From the NCBI GenBank assembly GCA_045804965.1, contig JBJMMD010000022.1:62001-126000 (forward strand): DNA of 64,000 nt, given 5' to 3'. Shown in pieces: positions 1 through 8,596 of this stretch. Position 1 is the stretch's first letter; the number at the start of each line of letters is the position of its first letter. Below the pieces are notes generated by a model. The model was not told the DNA's origin. It did no database searches and saw only the letters and a list, made by a program, of their open reading frames with translations. Both the position numbers and the translations under genes were made by a program. This DNA comes from CAVTUU01 sp045804965. GTDB taxonomy: Bacteria > Chloroflexota > Chloroflexia > Thermomicrobiales > UBA6265.

Positions 1-51
1 CTGGGCGATCACCCCCGGTTTGGCCCCGGAACCGGGCGCCGGGGCGGTCAT
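1..51 (-). CDS. Possible 5' end of a leftward gene cut by the window edge
   Basis: An ATG at 51-49 on the minus strand opens a frame that stays open to the window edge (17 codons, MTAPAPGSGAKPGV...). An AAGGG lies about 6 bases upstream. The visible residues are low-complexity and identify no family. No other confident gene is seen between here and position 284; that stretch is probably the upstream region between this gene and the rightward M24 gene. Confidence 0.35.
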   Translation of the reverse strand, partial: MTAPAPGSGAKPGVIAQ

Positions 52-283
52 GCTTACCCTTGCAGTCGCCAAGGTCATGCCAAGCATCTGGCTGATATAT
101 CACCTTCCAATCCTCCAACAGGTTCAGGAAGGTATCTACGCTCTCATCGCCCACTTCCGACACCGCCTCCCAGGCGACACCCCGTATTGCGAGCAATTTC
201 CGGGTGAGTGCGGCTCTCTGAAATCGCCCAATATCGGATAAGCTGCCGGGCGTGGTGACGATGCATTCAAGAGGGAATCGAAT

Positions 284-1561
284 ATGGCTAAGGACACAAA
301 GAGCGGGAAGTCTGCGCAGGCAAGCGGCAAGCGAAATCGCGAGACGCCGGTAACTGGCTGGCACATTCAGCAACCGGAATACGATGCCCGAGTGGCGCGG
401 GTGCGAGCGCAACTCGAAGCGAGAAAGCTCGATGCGCTTGTGCTCTTCCATCCGGTGCGAATGGCCTACGTCTCCGGCTTCTTTCATCTCAGCACCGAGC
501 GGCCGATGGCGATCGTCGTGCCGCTTGAGGGCGAGCTTGGCGCATTGATCCCGCAGCTCGAACAGGACCACATCGCCAAATCGCCTTCGGTCAAACACGT
601 CAAGATCTATCCGGAATATCCCACAGGCGGCACGAAGCACCCCATGCTGCACCTCGTCGATCTCCTATCCGAGACGGGCCTCAACGCCGCAAACAAGCGG
701 ATCGGTTACGACAACGACGGCTACCTCGACGTCAACGGCTACGACGGCCCGCTCCTCTCCGAAATCATGCACGGCAAGGCGACCCTAGTTCGCGCCCGGG
801 ACATCGTCGACCTCCTGCGGGCGGTCAAAAGCGCAGCCGAGCTTGCGCTCATCGCCGAAAGCTGCACCTGGGGCAATCTCGCCCACAGGTTGATGCAGGA
901 GCGGCTGGAGCTCGGCCGCAACGAGCTCGACGTCTCGCTCGAAGCCTCGGTGGCCGCGAGCAAGATGATGGTCGCCGCGCTCGGAGCAACCTATCAGCCG
1001 CTCAGCGGCTTCGCCGTGAGCCCGGCGACCGTGCTCTACTCCGCCGGCGCCAACACCGCGCTGCCGCACGGTCTCCTCGGCGCCGCCGGTCTACAGCACG
1101 GCGATGTGCTCGTAACTTATGCCGGCGCCGACGTGGGCGGTTACCAATCGGAGTTGGAGCGGACGATGATTGTCGGCGAACCGACGCCCGCTTTCGAGCA
1201 GCACTTCAATCAGATGATGCAGCTCCAACAAGCCGGATTCGACGCCCTTCGTCCCGGCCGCACCTTCGCCGAGGCCGAAGCGGACGTCCGCCGCCTCTTC
1301 AACGAGCTCGATCTCGGCGATCTCCAGCGCCACCACACCGGCCATGGCATTGGGCTCGAAGGCCACGAGTGGCCCTTCATCGACAAGGGCAGCACGGACG
1401 TGATGATCGAAGCGAACATGGTGCTCTCCGTGGAACCGGGTCTCTACGTCCCCGGCTTGGCCGGTTTCCGCCACTCCGACACCGTGGTGGTGCGTACGTA
1501 CGGAGTAGAACGGCTGACGTACTATCCGCGAGACCTGGAGAGCATGACCGTGCGGGTGTGA
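284..1561 (+). CDS. M24 (creatinase/Xaa-Pro peptidase fold) protein lacking metal ligands
   Basis: A 425-residue protein with an N-terminal creatinase/prolidase domain (about 30-180) and a C-terminal pita-bread M24 domain (about 185-420). The M24 core is clear: P261-H262, the GHGIG block with H354, H361-E362 and VEPG with E384. The family's metal ligands are mostly gone. The first Asp position is Y279, the second is E290 and the last Glu is S398. Metallo-peptidases need all five ligands, whereas creatinase uses the same fold without metal. I therefore infer a creatinase-like hydrolase or a non-catalytic homologue, not a true aminopeptidase P. The N-terminal 25 residues are Lys/Ser-rich and disordered. 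It stands alone and converges on eda. Confidence 0.85.
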   Translation: MAKDTKSGKSAQASGKRNRETPVTGWHIQQPEYDARVARVRAQLEARKLDALVLFHPVRMAYVSGFFHLSTERPMAIVVPLEGELGALIPQLEQDHIAKSPSVKHVKIYPEYPTGGTKHPMLHLVDLLSETGLNAANKRIGYDNDGYLDVNGYDGPLLSEIMHGKATLVRARDIVDLLRAVKSAAELALIAESCTWGNLAHRLMQERLELGRNELDVSLEASVAASKMMVAALGATYQPLSGFAVSPATVLYSAGANTALPHGLLGAAGLQHGDVLVTYAGADVGGYQSELERTMIVGEPTPAFEQHFNQMMQLQQAGFDALRPGRTFAEAEADVRRLFNELDLGDLQRHHTGHGIGLEGHEWPFIDKGSTDVMIEANMVLSVEPGLYVPGLAGFRHSDTVVVRTYGVERLTYYPRDLESMTVRV

Positions 1562-1674
1562 GGCGTTGGGTCTTCCATCTTCGGAGGGCGGGAACCCATT
1601 GCCCAGGCGCAGACGACAAGTCGATACAGTAAATTCTCGACAACCAAGGAGTTAGTCGATTCGGACCGAAATGG

Positions 1675-1720
1675 TTGTCATGCGAAAGCTGAATGAATTT
1701 CAGTAAAAGCATGACGACAA
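1675..1720. terminator. Inverted repeat between convergent genes, possible terminator
   Basis: TTGTCATGC (1675-1683) pairs with GCATGACGACAA (1709-1720) with one bulged base. It lies in the gap between the convergent M24 and eda genes. There is no long T tract, so intrinsic termination is only plausible. Confidence 0.35.
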
Positions 1721-1778
1721 TTGGCAGGAAACACTGGCACGGCGGATCAACCAACGCCGCTCGGCAAACCCGTTGCCG

Positions 1779-2414
1779 CTAGCCTCGCGCCGTGCGCACG
1801 ACCTCGACCAGGGTCCGCGCCCGGTCCTCAATTACGGCCCAGTTCCCGTCGCGGACGGTCTTGGCGTCGACGAGATTGCTGCCAGCGGCAATGGCGGCGG
1901 CGCCGGCGCGGATGAAGTCGGCGGCGTTGTCGGCGTTCACGCCCCCGGTGGGAATGAGCTTGACTTGGGGAAGCGGGCCGCGGACATCCTTGAGAAATTG
2001 CGGGCCGAGGGCGGTGGCCGGGAACACCTTGACGAAACTCGCACCGGCCTGCCAGACGGTCAGGATTTCGGTTGGGGTGAACGCGCCGATGGCGGCAGGG
2101 ATGCTGTAGCGCCGGCAGAGCTCGATGGTGGCGACGCTGACCGTTGGGGTGACGATAAACGACGCGCCGGAAAGAATGGCGATGCGGGCGGTTTCGGGGT
2201 CGAGCACTGTTCCGGCTCCGACGAGCATCGAACTGTCGACTGCGGCCCGCACCTTTTCGATCACCTTCGCGGCCAGCGGATTGGTGAAGGTGAATTCAAT
2301 CGCCGTTACCCCGCCCCGGGCCAGGGCTTCCGTCAGCGGCACCGCCGCCGAGAGATCGTCGAGGCGGACGATGGCGACCACCCCGCCAGCTTCCAATCGC
2401 TCAATCGTTCCCAT
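1779..2414 (-). CDS. eda: 2-dehydro-3-deoxy-phosphogluconate (KDPG) aldolase
   Basis: A 211-residue class I aldolase that splits KDPG (or KDPGal) to pyruvate and glyceraldehyde 3-phosphate in the Entner-Doudoroff and related uronate/galactonate routes. Visible features are IEFTF with catalytic E40, FVKVFPA with the Schiff-base lysine K129, and the phosphate-binding IPTGGV loop. Length matches the family (about 210). A longer frame starts at 2435, but AAGGAGAG lies about 10 bases upstream of the ATG at 2414, so I take that start. It is transcribed leftward, with the mannosyltransferase gene upstream on the same strand. Confidence 0.9.
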   Translation of the reverse strand: MGTIERLEAGGVVAIVRLDDLSAAVPLTEALARGGVTAIEFTFTNPLAAKVIEKVRAAVDSSMLVGAGTVLDPETARIAILSGASFIVTPTVSVATIELCRRYSIPAAIGAFTPTEILTVWQAGASFVKVFPATALGPQFLKDVRGPLPQVKLIPTGGVNADNAADFIRAGAAAIAAGSNLVDAKTVRDGNWAVIEDRARTLVEVVRTARG

Positions 2415-2602
2415 CGCTGCCGATCTCTCCTTCATACCGCGTGCCACCCTGGCGATCACCGCCACCTGTTGTTCCGATTGACTCTGGCCTAGCCTGGAAT
2501 CGTGTGACAGCAACGCGGAAGAGGCGCGGCCACGAGGAAAAGACCGGCAAAAGCGCGCGGTCAACACCCACGCCGATGCCGAGCAAGAACGCTGATCAAC
2601 GC

Positions 2603-4213
2603 CTAGACGACGCGGGTGTGATACATCATGAGATTGAAGAGATCCCAGATGAGATAGAGCATGAACCAGATCGGCACCCGGGGTTGGTGATCGATCGTCG
2701 GACTCTCCTCGTCTCCGTGCGCTGGATTTCGGAACAGGCCTTCTTGCCAAGCGACGAACGCGAGCGCGACCGGCGCGATCGCCCAAATCACATACCACGC
2801 GTGCGTGTCGACCGGAATCGTGGCAAGGACAAATCCGGCCAACGCCCAGGCGGCAAGTTGCGCCGTCAAGAAGAAGCGCTCCGACTTGCCGGTGAGCATC
2901 GCGTGGCCGAGCCGCTGGACGGTGATCAGGAAAACGGGAATCAATCCGACCAGGGTAACGTAACCGAGTACGTCCTCGATCCTGGCCGTGGTGTGGTGTG
3001 ACGAAAGACCGTTGATGATCGAGTGCGGAATCTGCCACAAACTGCCGGACACGCCCCGCATCGGCTGCTGCGTCAACGAGCTGAGCGTGCGGTAGCCATC
3101 CCAATAGGGCGCGAAGCTCAGGCCGATAACCGCGGCCACGGTGAGGCCGTCGATCACCCATTCCTTCACGATCTGCTGGAACGGCGTCCCCTGTTTGAGC
3201 TCGCGCAAGCGCCAGAGGGCGGCGAATACAAGCAGTGGTAGGGTCACGTATTTGAGCAGCGCCGACAATGTGATGAACACCAATCCGCCTCGGATGCCGC
3301 CTCGGCGACCAGATGTGACGAGCAAGAGTCCACCCAGCGCTAGCATCATGATCAAGGCATCGTTGTGGGCGCCGGTGGAGGACTCGAAGAGCAGCGCCGG
3401 TTCCCAAAGGACGACGACGAGCGCGGCGATGTGCAGACGCCGATCCTCAGTCAGCCGCTTTGCGGCGAGAAAGGTGACCCCCGCGAGGCCGAAGGCGCTG
3501 GCGATCGCGAGGAGGCGAAAGCCCAACACGGCGGCCACGGGAGAGGTCCCGGTGATCGACATCACACCCCGGCAAATCGAGGTCCACAACGGTCCATAGG
3601 GCGAGGTGATGAACGGCCAATCGTTATAGCGGAGCAGCGGCAACGAGGATTGGAAATCGCGCAGCGGCTGGATGTAGGGATTGCCGCCTTCATTCGCGAT
3701 GAGCCCGCTCGTTGCGTAGTAAAAGACATCGGAACAGATCGGAGGATAGAGGAGGAACGCGGCGCTGGTAAGTGCTGGGCCGACCAGCCAATGCCAGACC
3801 GGCCGCGACTCATCGCCCTCGCGCGGTCGCAAACAGGCGACGACGGCGATGATTTGCAACACCGCCAGTGCCACGAAGGTCAGGCGGATGGTCCACACGT
3901 AAACATCGGGCTCAACGGTGAGACGCTCGGTCCACGCGCCGAACCGACCAAGCGAATCTTGCCAAAGCGCAATTCGGCGGTAGGCGCCGGGGCCGTTCGT
4001 GTCGTAGGCGAATCCGCTAAAACCGGGCCGGGCGATCGGTGCAGCCAGAGCAGTGATCGCCATGACGACCGCGGTGACAAGTTGCAGGGCGGCCAGACGC
4101 CACGGTGTCGCTCGGCTTGCGATGCCGATGAGCCGGTCGCCAATCGACCGCGGAACTGGCCGGGCAACGACTTCTGGCAGCCTTAGCGTCGATGAATTCG
4201 GAACGCCCTGCAC
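2603..4213 (-). CDS. GT-C polytopic glycosyltransferase (MptA/MptB, GT87-like)
   Basis: A 536-residue integral membrane protein with about 12 hydrophobic segments. Two loop motifs are typical of polyprenol-phosphomannose-dependent alpha-mannosyltransferases of the MptA/MptB type: CSDVFYY...NPYIQPL near residue 175 and TSPYGPLW near residue 205. The family extends envelope mannan or glycolipid chains on the outer face of the membrane using a lipid-linked sugar donor. The GTG start at 4213 is supported by an AAGGGGG five bases upstream. The donor and acceptor cannot be read from sequence. The nearby sugar-catabolic genes do not obviously relate to it. Confidence 0.8.
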   Translation of the reverse strand: MQGVPNSSTLRLPEVVARPVPRSIGDRLIGIASRATPWRLAALQLVTAVVMAITALAAPIARPGFSGFAYDTNGPGAYRRIALWQDSLGRFGAWTERLTVEPDVYVWTIRLTFVALAVLQIIAVVACLRPREGDESRPVWHWLVGPALTSAAFLLYPPICSDVFYYATSGLIANEGGNPYIQPLRDFQSSLPLLRYNDWPFITSPYGPLWTSICRGVMSITGTSPVAAVLGFRLLAIASAFGLAGVTFLAAKRLTEDRRLHIAALVVVLWEPALLFESSTGAHNDALIMMLALGGLLLVTSGRRGGIRGGLVFITLSALLKYVTLPLLVFAALWRLRELKQGTPFQQIVKEWVIDGLTVAAVIGLSFAPYWDGYRTLSSLTQQPMRGVSGSLWQIPHSIINGLSSHHTTARIEDVLGYVTLVGLIPVFLITVQRLGHAMLTGKSERFFLTAQLAAWALAGFVLATIPVDTHAWYVIWAIAPVALAFVAWQEGLFRNPAHGDEESPTIDHQPRVPIWFMLYLIWDLFNLMMYHTRVV

Positions 4214-4496
4214 AGTGCCCCCTTACATGCACGCCACACTCCCCGCTTCCATGCGCGGCGATCCGGCAAAATCCACCTGTCGCCCCGGTCGCTTTCACCT
4301 GCGTGGGGCGGGGTACGCGCCGCGTCCGCAGCCGGAACGGCGCTCATAGCCGCGGCATTTTACTTCATCCCTCGGGACCATTGGTGTAACCCGCGTCACC
4401 TGCAGCCCACGCGCCCCGCCCCGCCCGTGTTGGTCACCTTGACGTCCGCTGGGCACAGAGGCGCGGGATCGCTGTCTCGGTCCCTCCCGCGTGCCG

Positions 4497-5666
4497 TCAG
4501 ACGTTCGCTGTGATCGGTTGCTCCCACGCTCGGGATTTCGTGCTGCGGGCGACCGCATCGAGTACAGCCTGACAGCGGTAGCCGTCCTCGAAGGATGGAT
4601 GCGGGTTCTGACCGGAGGCGATGCCGTCGAGCAGATCCTTCACCGCATGGGTAAACGTGTGTTCGTACCCAAGGATGTGGCCCGCCGGCCACCACGCGCC
4701 CGCGTATGGGTGCACGCCTTCGGTAACATTGATGGTGCGGAATCCTTGCAGCCCGGCCGGATCATCGGTGAAGAAGACGTTCAGCTCGTTCATCCGTTCC
4801 AGGTTGAATGTGATCGAGCCCATCGAGCCGTTGACCTCGAACGAGTTGTAGTTGCGTCGTCCCGGCGCCAACCGGGTCGCCTCGAACGTCCCGGTGACAC
4901 CGTTCTCGAAGCGCGCAAGAAACATGGCGGAGTCGTCAACGGTCACCTGTCCTCGCTCGGCGCTTGCGGCCGCCTGCAGACCGGCTCCTCCCGTGCTCGC
5001 CGATTCCAGCGGCCGATCTTTGATGAAGGTATTCAGCGCACCGGTGACCTCGGCGATCGGCCCGACGAGAAAATGGGCGAGATCGGTGATATGGGCGGCG
5101 ATGTCGCCGAGGGCGCCGGTCCCGGCGAGATCTTGTTGTAAACGCCAAACGAGCGGGAACTCCGGATCGTTGATCCAATCCTGGAGATACACCGCCCGCC
5201 AGTGCCGAATTTCGCCGATCTTGCCGTCGGCGATCAGTTGTTTGGCGAAGGCAATGGCGGGCACGCGGCGGTAGTTGAAGTTGATAACGTTGATCACGCC
5301 CGCGTTCTTTGCCGTCGCCAGCATCTCCCGCGCCTGATCGAGCGAATTGGCGAGCGGTTTCTCGCAAAAGACATGCTTGCCGGCCGCGAGTGCCGCCATC
5401 ACGATGTCGTAGTGCGTATTGCCGATCGAAGCGACGTCGACAAGCTGAATATCATCCCGCGTAACGAGAGTGTGGTAATTGGTTTCGTACCCTTCCCAGC
5501 CGAGTTGCTCGGCCGCGGCTTTGACGCCCGCCTCGTCCCGGCCGCAAAGCGCGACCATCCGCGGTTTCGGATCGACGTCGAAGAAGTGCGCAACCTGGCG
5601 ATACGCGTTCGAGTGAGTCCGTCCCATGAACTTGTACCCAACCAGACCAACCCCGATCTCTGCCAT
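4497..5666 (-). CDS. Gfo/Idh/MocA family NAD(P)-dependent oxidoreductase
   Basis: A 389-residue two-domain dehydrogenase. The N-terminal Rossmann domain begins GVGLVGYKFMG, and the family signature CEKPLANS follows near residue 110, where the Lys is catalytic. A large C-terminal alpha/beta domain carries the sugar-binding residues (HITDLAHFL around 200). Such enzymes oxidise inositol, sugar or polyol carbons with NAD(P). The ATG at 5666 is preceded by GGAGGGGAG; a start nine codons upstream has no better site. It lies downstream of, and in the same direction as, the TIM-barrel gene at 5842-6804, with a repeat pair between them. The two are likely one catabolic unit. Confidence 0.88.
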   Translation of the reverse strand: MAEIGVGLVGYKFMGRTHSNAYRQVAHFFDVDPKPRMVALCGRDEAGVKAAAEQLGWEGYETNYHTLVTRDDIQLVDVASIGNTHYDIVMAALAAGKHVFCEKPLANSLDQAREMLATAKNAGVINVINFNYRRVPAIAFAKQLIADGKIGEIRHWRAVYLQDWINDPEFPLVWRLQQDLAGTGALGDIAAHITDLAHFLVGPIAEVTGALNTFIKDRPLESASTGGAGLQAAASAERGQVTVDDSAMFLARFENGVTGTFEATRLAPGRRNYNSFEVNGSMGSITFNLERMNELNVFFTDDPAGLQGFRTINVTEGVHPYAGAWWPAGHILGYEHTFTHAVKDLLDGIASGQNPHPSFEDGYRCQAVLDAVARSTKSRAWEQPITANV

Positions 5667-5684
5667 ACGGCTCCCCTCCAAGAG

Positions 5685-5836
5685 TTCCCTCACCCGGCGC
5701 TCCGCGCCACCCTCTCCCGTGCGAGGGAGAAGGACTGGTTTGCCAACTGGGTGAATAACGAACGGTTCAATGATTCCGAGCCCCGAAGGGGGTTTCCCCT
5801 CTCCCTTGCGAGGGAGAGGGGATCAAGGGGTGAGGG
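5685..5836. repeat. Palindromic repeat pair, family B (CCCTCTCCC/GGGAGAGGG)
   Basis: Two hairpin-forming copies of a dispersed repeat built on CTCTCCC...GGGAGA with flanking CTCACCC and GGGTGAGGG. They lie between two co-directional genes. Other copies of this family are at 12221-12290, 28711-28778, 37128-37186, 39896-40045 and 47386-47532. Confidence 0.75.
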
Positions 5837-5841
5837 GCCTC

Positions 5842-6804
5842 CTACACCCACCAAGCCGCGCCGGGCGTTTCGGTCAGAACCGATTGCTTCAGAAATTGGA
5901 CGGCCTTGTTGAAGCCTTCGTTGATGCTCAGGAGCGAGTCTTCATGCTCGATCGAGAGCGCGCCGTCATATCCCGCCATCCGGAGCTCGCTGATCAAAGC
6001 CCGCCAGAACTCGGCGCCGTGACCGTAGCCGACCGTGCGGAAGATCCAGGAGCGGTGCACCTCGTCGGTGTATGGCTTCGTGTCGAGCACACCATTCCGC
6101 CCAATATTGATGTCGTCCAGCCACGTGTCCTTCATGTGGACGTGGAAGATCGCGTCTTTCAATTCTCGGGCGCAGGCGATCGGGTCCATCTGCTGCCAGA
6201 AAAGGTGGGACGGGTCGAAGTTGACGCCGATCGTGTCGCCGCCGATTTCTCGTAGTCTCCAGAACGACTCGGTGTGGTACGCGACGAAGCCGGGGTGCAA
6301 CTCAATCGCGACCCGCACGCCTTGATTCTTGGCGAACTTCGCGGCTTCTTTCCAGTACGGTGCAACTTTCTCGTTCCATTGCCACTCGAGGATGTCGAGG
6401 TAGTCGGTTGGCCACGGGCAGGTCACCCAGTTTGGATATTTCGAACCATCCGAATCGCCCGGGCAGCCGGAGAAGGTGATGACCGTGCCCACGCCGAGCG
6501 CTTTGGCGAGCTTGACCGTGTCCCGAAATGTCTCGTCGTGCGCTTTCGCGATCTCTTGATTAGGGTGGAGCGGATTGCCGTGGCAGGAGAGGGCGCTGAC
6601 TTCGATCCCGCGGCTGGTCAACGCGTTCTGGAACGCGGTTCGATCCTTGTCGCTGGCGAGCAATTCCGCCGGCTTGCAATGAGCATCGCCCGGATACCCC
6701 CCGCAGCCGATCTCGACCGCCTCACAGCCCGCCTCTTTGATGTAGTCAAGCACTTCCTCGAAGGGCCGTTGCGAGAAAAGCACCGCGAACACTCCAATTT
6801 TCAT
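5842..6804 (-). CDS. Sugar phosphate isomerase/epimerase-type TIM barrel
   Basis: A 320-residue AP-endonuclease-2/xylose-isomerase-like barrel. Signature pieces are FSGCPGDS (about 115-125), VAIELHPGFVAYHTE with a metal-binding Glu, NFDPSHLFWQQ, HVHMKDT and SIEHEDSLL near the C-terminus, giving the E/D/H/E divalent metal set. The family interconverts ketoses, inosose or keto-acid sugars. The ATG at 6804 follows AAGGAGACGGC; an upstream start eight codons earlier overlaps that ribosome-binding site, so I reject it. It is the first gene of a leftward pair with the Gfo/Idh/MocA dehydrogenase. Confidence 0.88.
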   Translation of the reverse strand: MKIGVFAVLFSQRPFEEVLDYIKEAGCEAVEIGCGGYPGDAHCKPAELLASDKDRTAFQNALTSRGIEVSALSCHGNPLHPNQEIAKAHDETFRDTVKLAKALGVGTVITFSGCPGDSDGSKYPNWVTCPWPTDYLDILEWQWNEKVAPYWKEAAKFAKNQGVRVAIELHPGFVAYHTESFWRLREIGGDTIGVNFDPSHLFWQQMDPIACARELKDAIFHVHMKDTWLDDINIGRNGVLDTKPYTDEVHRSWIFRTVGYGHGAEFWRALISELRMAGYDGALSIEHEDSLLSINEGFNKAVQFLKQSVLTETPGAAWWV

Positions 6805-7119
6805 GCCGTCTCCTTCCCCTTTTGTCACGATTGCTGACGAGCCGCACGCGACTGGTCAGCGTCTGCCGGTGGCGCGCCTCAACGGCGCTTCCGCGCCACC
6901 GCTCGCGAGACGTGCATGATACCAGGACAGCTTGGGGCGCTAAACAACGATATTGATCGCGAACGAGCAACCCTCACTCGCTGCTCCGGGTCATCCTCTT
7001 TCCGAGTCGCGGTGAGAGGACAGCCGCGCAGCGGCGGGCGAGGGCGGCCTCCCGATGAGGTCGCCACTGCGGTATAACCGACTGAGCGGGCCGCGCAGAG
7101 CGGCCGGGACCGGTTGCGG
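6805..7119. other. Divergent intergenic region without a recognised gene
   Basis: About 315 bases separate the leftward isomerase gene from the rightward channel gene, so both promoters should lie here. I see no convincing -35/-10 pair, operator or RNA structure. Confidence 0.4.
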
Positions 7120-8307
7120 ATGAACCCCATGCATATAGTTGCCGTCATTGCCGGTTTCGCATTCATCGGCATCATCTTGGTTGATGCCTTCGAGACGATC
7201 ATCCTGCCGCGCCGGGTCACCAGGCGCTTGCGCTTGACCCGCTACTTCATTCTCAGCGCTTGGCGAATGTGGCTCGGAGTCGCCAAGTTCATCCGACGCG
7301 ATGATCCACTCGAAGGCGCCGATCGCCGCGATCGCTTTTTCGCGGTGTTCGGTCCGCTCGCGTTGCTGTTGCTGCTCGCGGTCTGGGCGATTGGGCTTGT
7401 GCTTGGGTACACCTTGCTGCACTGGGGATTCGGCGACCAACTCCAGATCGCTGCCGGCAAGGCAAGTTTCGGCGAAATTCTCTACATGAGCGGAACCACG
7501 TTCTTCACGCTCGGTCTTGGCGACGTTACCCCCGTGACCACTACCGCCCGCTTTCTCACTGTCGCCGAGACCGCCACCGGCTTCAGTTTCCTCGCCCTCA
7601 CCATCGGCTACCTGCCGGTTATTTACAATGGCTTCGCCACGCGCGAAGTCAATGTCACTCTGCTCGACGCCCGCGCCGGCTCACCCCCGAGCGCCGCCGA
7701 GCTGCTGCGCCGATTCGGCCCGGATGAGCCCGAGGCCTGCGAAAACTTCCTTCGCGAATGGGAACGATGGGCGGCCGATGTGCTGGAGAGCCACCTCTCC
7801 TATCCGGTGCTCGCGTTTTTTCGCTCGCAGCACGAGAACCAATCGTGGCTCTCCGCGCTGACCGTGGTGCTCGATGCGTGTGCGCTTATCATCGTCGGCA
7901 TCGTTGACCAGGAGCAATATCTGATTTCGGTGCGGCAGGCGCGGATCACCTTCGCGATGGCGCGCCATGCGGTGGGAGATATGAGTCAGGTGCTCAGCGT
8001 GCCGCCGGTCTACGACGGGACGGATCGCCTACCGCCGGACCGCCTTGTCGAGCTCCGGCAATTCCTTGCCAAGTCGCATATGCCGCTGCGCGAGGGTGAT
8101 CTGGTGGATGAGCAGCTTGTCAAAATTCGCCGGCTCTACGAGCCGTACGTGGCCGCGATCGGCCAAAGCTTGATGTTTCCGTTGCCGCCTTGGATGCCGC
8201 TGAAGGGCGCGGTCGACGATTGGCAAACCACTGCCTGGCAGCAGGAGCCGCAAGACGCCATCGACGCCCTCGGCCCCTATCCCCTGAAGCCGCGAGTCAG
8301 GGGGTAA
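7120..8307 (+). CDS. Two-TM potassium channel-like membrane protein
   Basis: A 395-residue protein: one N-terminal hydrophobic helix, a charged linker, a second strong helix (LALLLLLAVWAIGLVLG), and a pore segment TTFFTLGLGDVTP followed by another hydrophobic stretch. TLGLGD stands where K+ channels carry TxGYGD, so the selectivity filter is altered and selectivity is uncertain. The roughly 220-residue C-terminal part is cytosolic and helical and has no recognisable RCK/TrkA nucleotide-binding motif. The start is ambiguous: TTG 7114, ATG 7120 or ATG 7129, none with a strong ribosome-binding site. It is monocistronic. Confidence 0.75.
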   Translation: MNPMHIVAVIAGFAFIGIILVDAFETIILPRRVTRRLRLTRYFILSAWRMWLGVAKFIRRDDPLEGADRRDRFFAVFGPLALLLLLAVWAIGLVLGYTLLHWGFGDQLQIAAGKASFGEILYMSGTTFFTLGLGDVTPVTTTARFLTVAETATGFSFLALTIGYLPVIYNGFATREVNVTLLDARAGSPPSAAELLRRFGPDEPEACENFLREWERWAADVLESHLSYPVLAFFRSQHENQSWLSALTVVLDACALIIVGIVDQEQYLISVRQARITFAMARHAVGDMSQVLSVPPVYDGTDRLPPDRLVELRQFLAKSHMPLREGDLVDEQLVKIRRLYEPYVAAIGQSLMFPLPPWMPLKGAVDDWQTTAWQQEPQDAIDALGPYPLKPRVRG

Positions 8308-8432
8308 CTTGATCGTTCGTCTCGGCGCCATAGTTTCAGCGGACGCCAGGCTTCCATCCCCTTATGCTGATCGCCCCCTCGGCCATTCTGAGCCTTCACT
8401 CGACCGCCGTTCTGGGCGCTACCCCCCCTCCG

Positions 8433-8458
8433 TCATTCTGAGCGCAGTCGAAGAATCT
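8433..8458. repeat. Dispersed palindromic repeat, family A, single copy
   Basis: A copy of the TCATTCTGAGC...GAAGAATCT repeat in the gap between the convergent channel and kinase genes. A degenerate second half may lie at 8389-8425. The gap holds no gene that I can support. Confidence 0.75.
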
Positions 8459-8596
8459 GTGCCTGCCCCACTACCGGCTTCATCAGAGTCAGCTGCCTCG
8501 ACAACTTCGGCGAGATGGTGGGGGGCACTCAGGAGCATGAGCGAGACAATGAAGTCTGGGTTACCTCGTTGATTGCTGCCTGCGTGCCTAGCCGAG

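Noticed and set aside
1779..3407. Single 542-codon leftward frame joining KDPG aldolase to an upstream extension
   Set aside because: Only the last 211 residues are a protein family. The upstream part is antisense-quality Arg-rich sequence overlapping the GT-C gene in another frame.
5685..5836. Repeats considered as a CRISPR array
   Set aside because: Only two copies, palindromic with unequal spacing and no cas genes.
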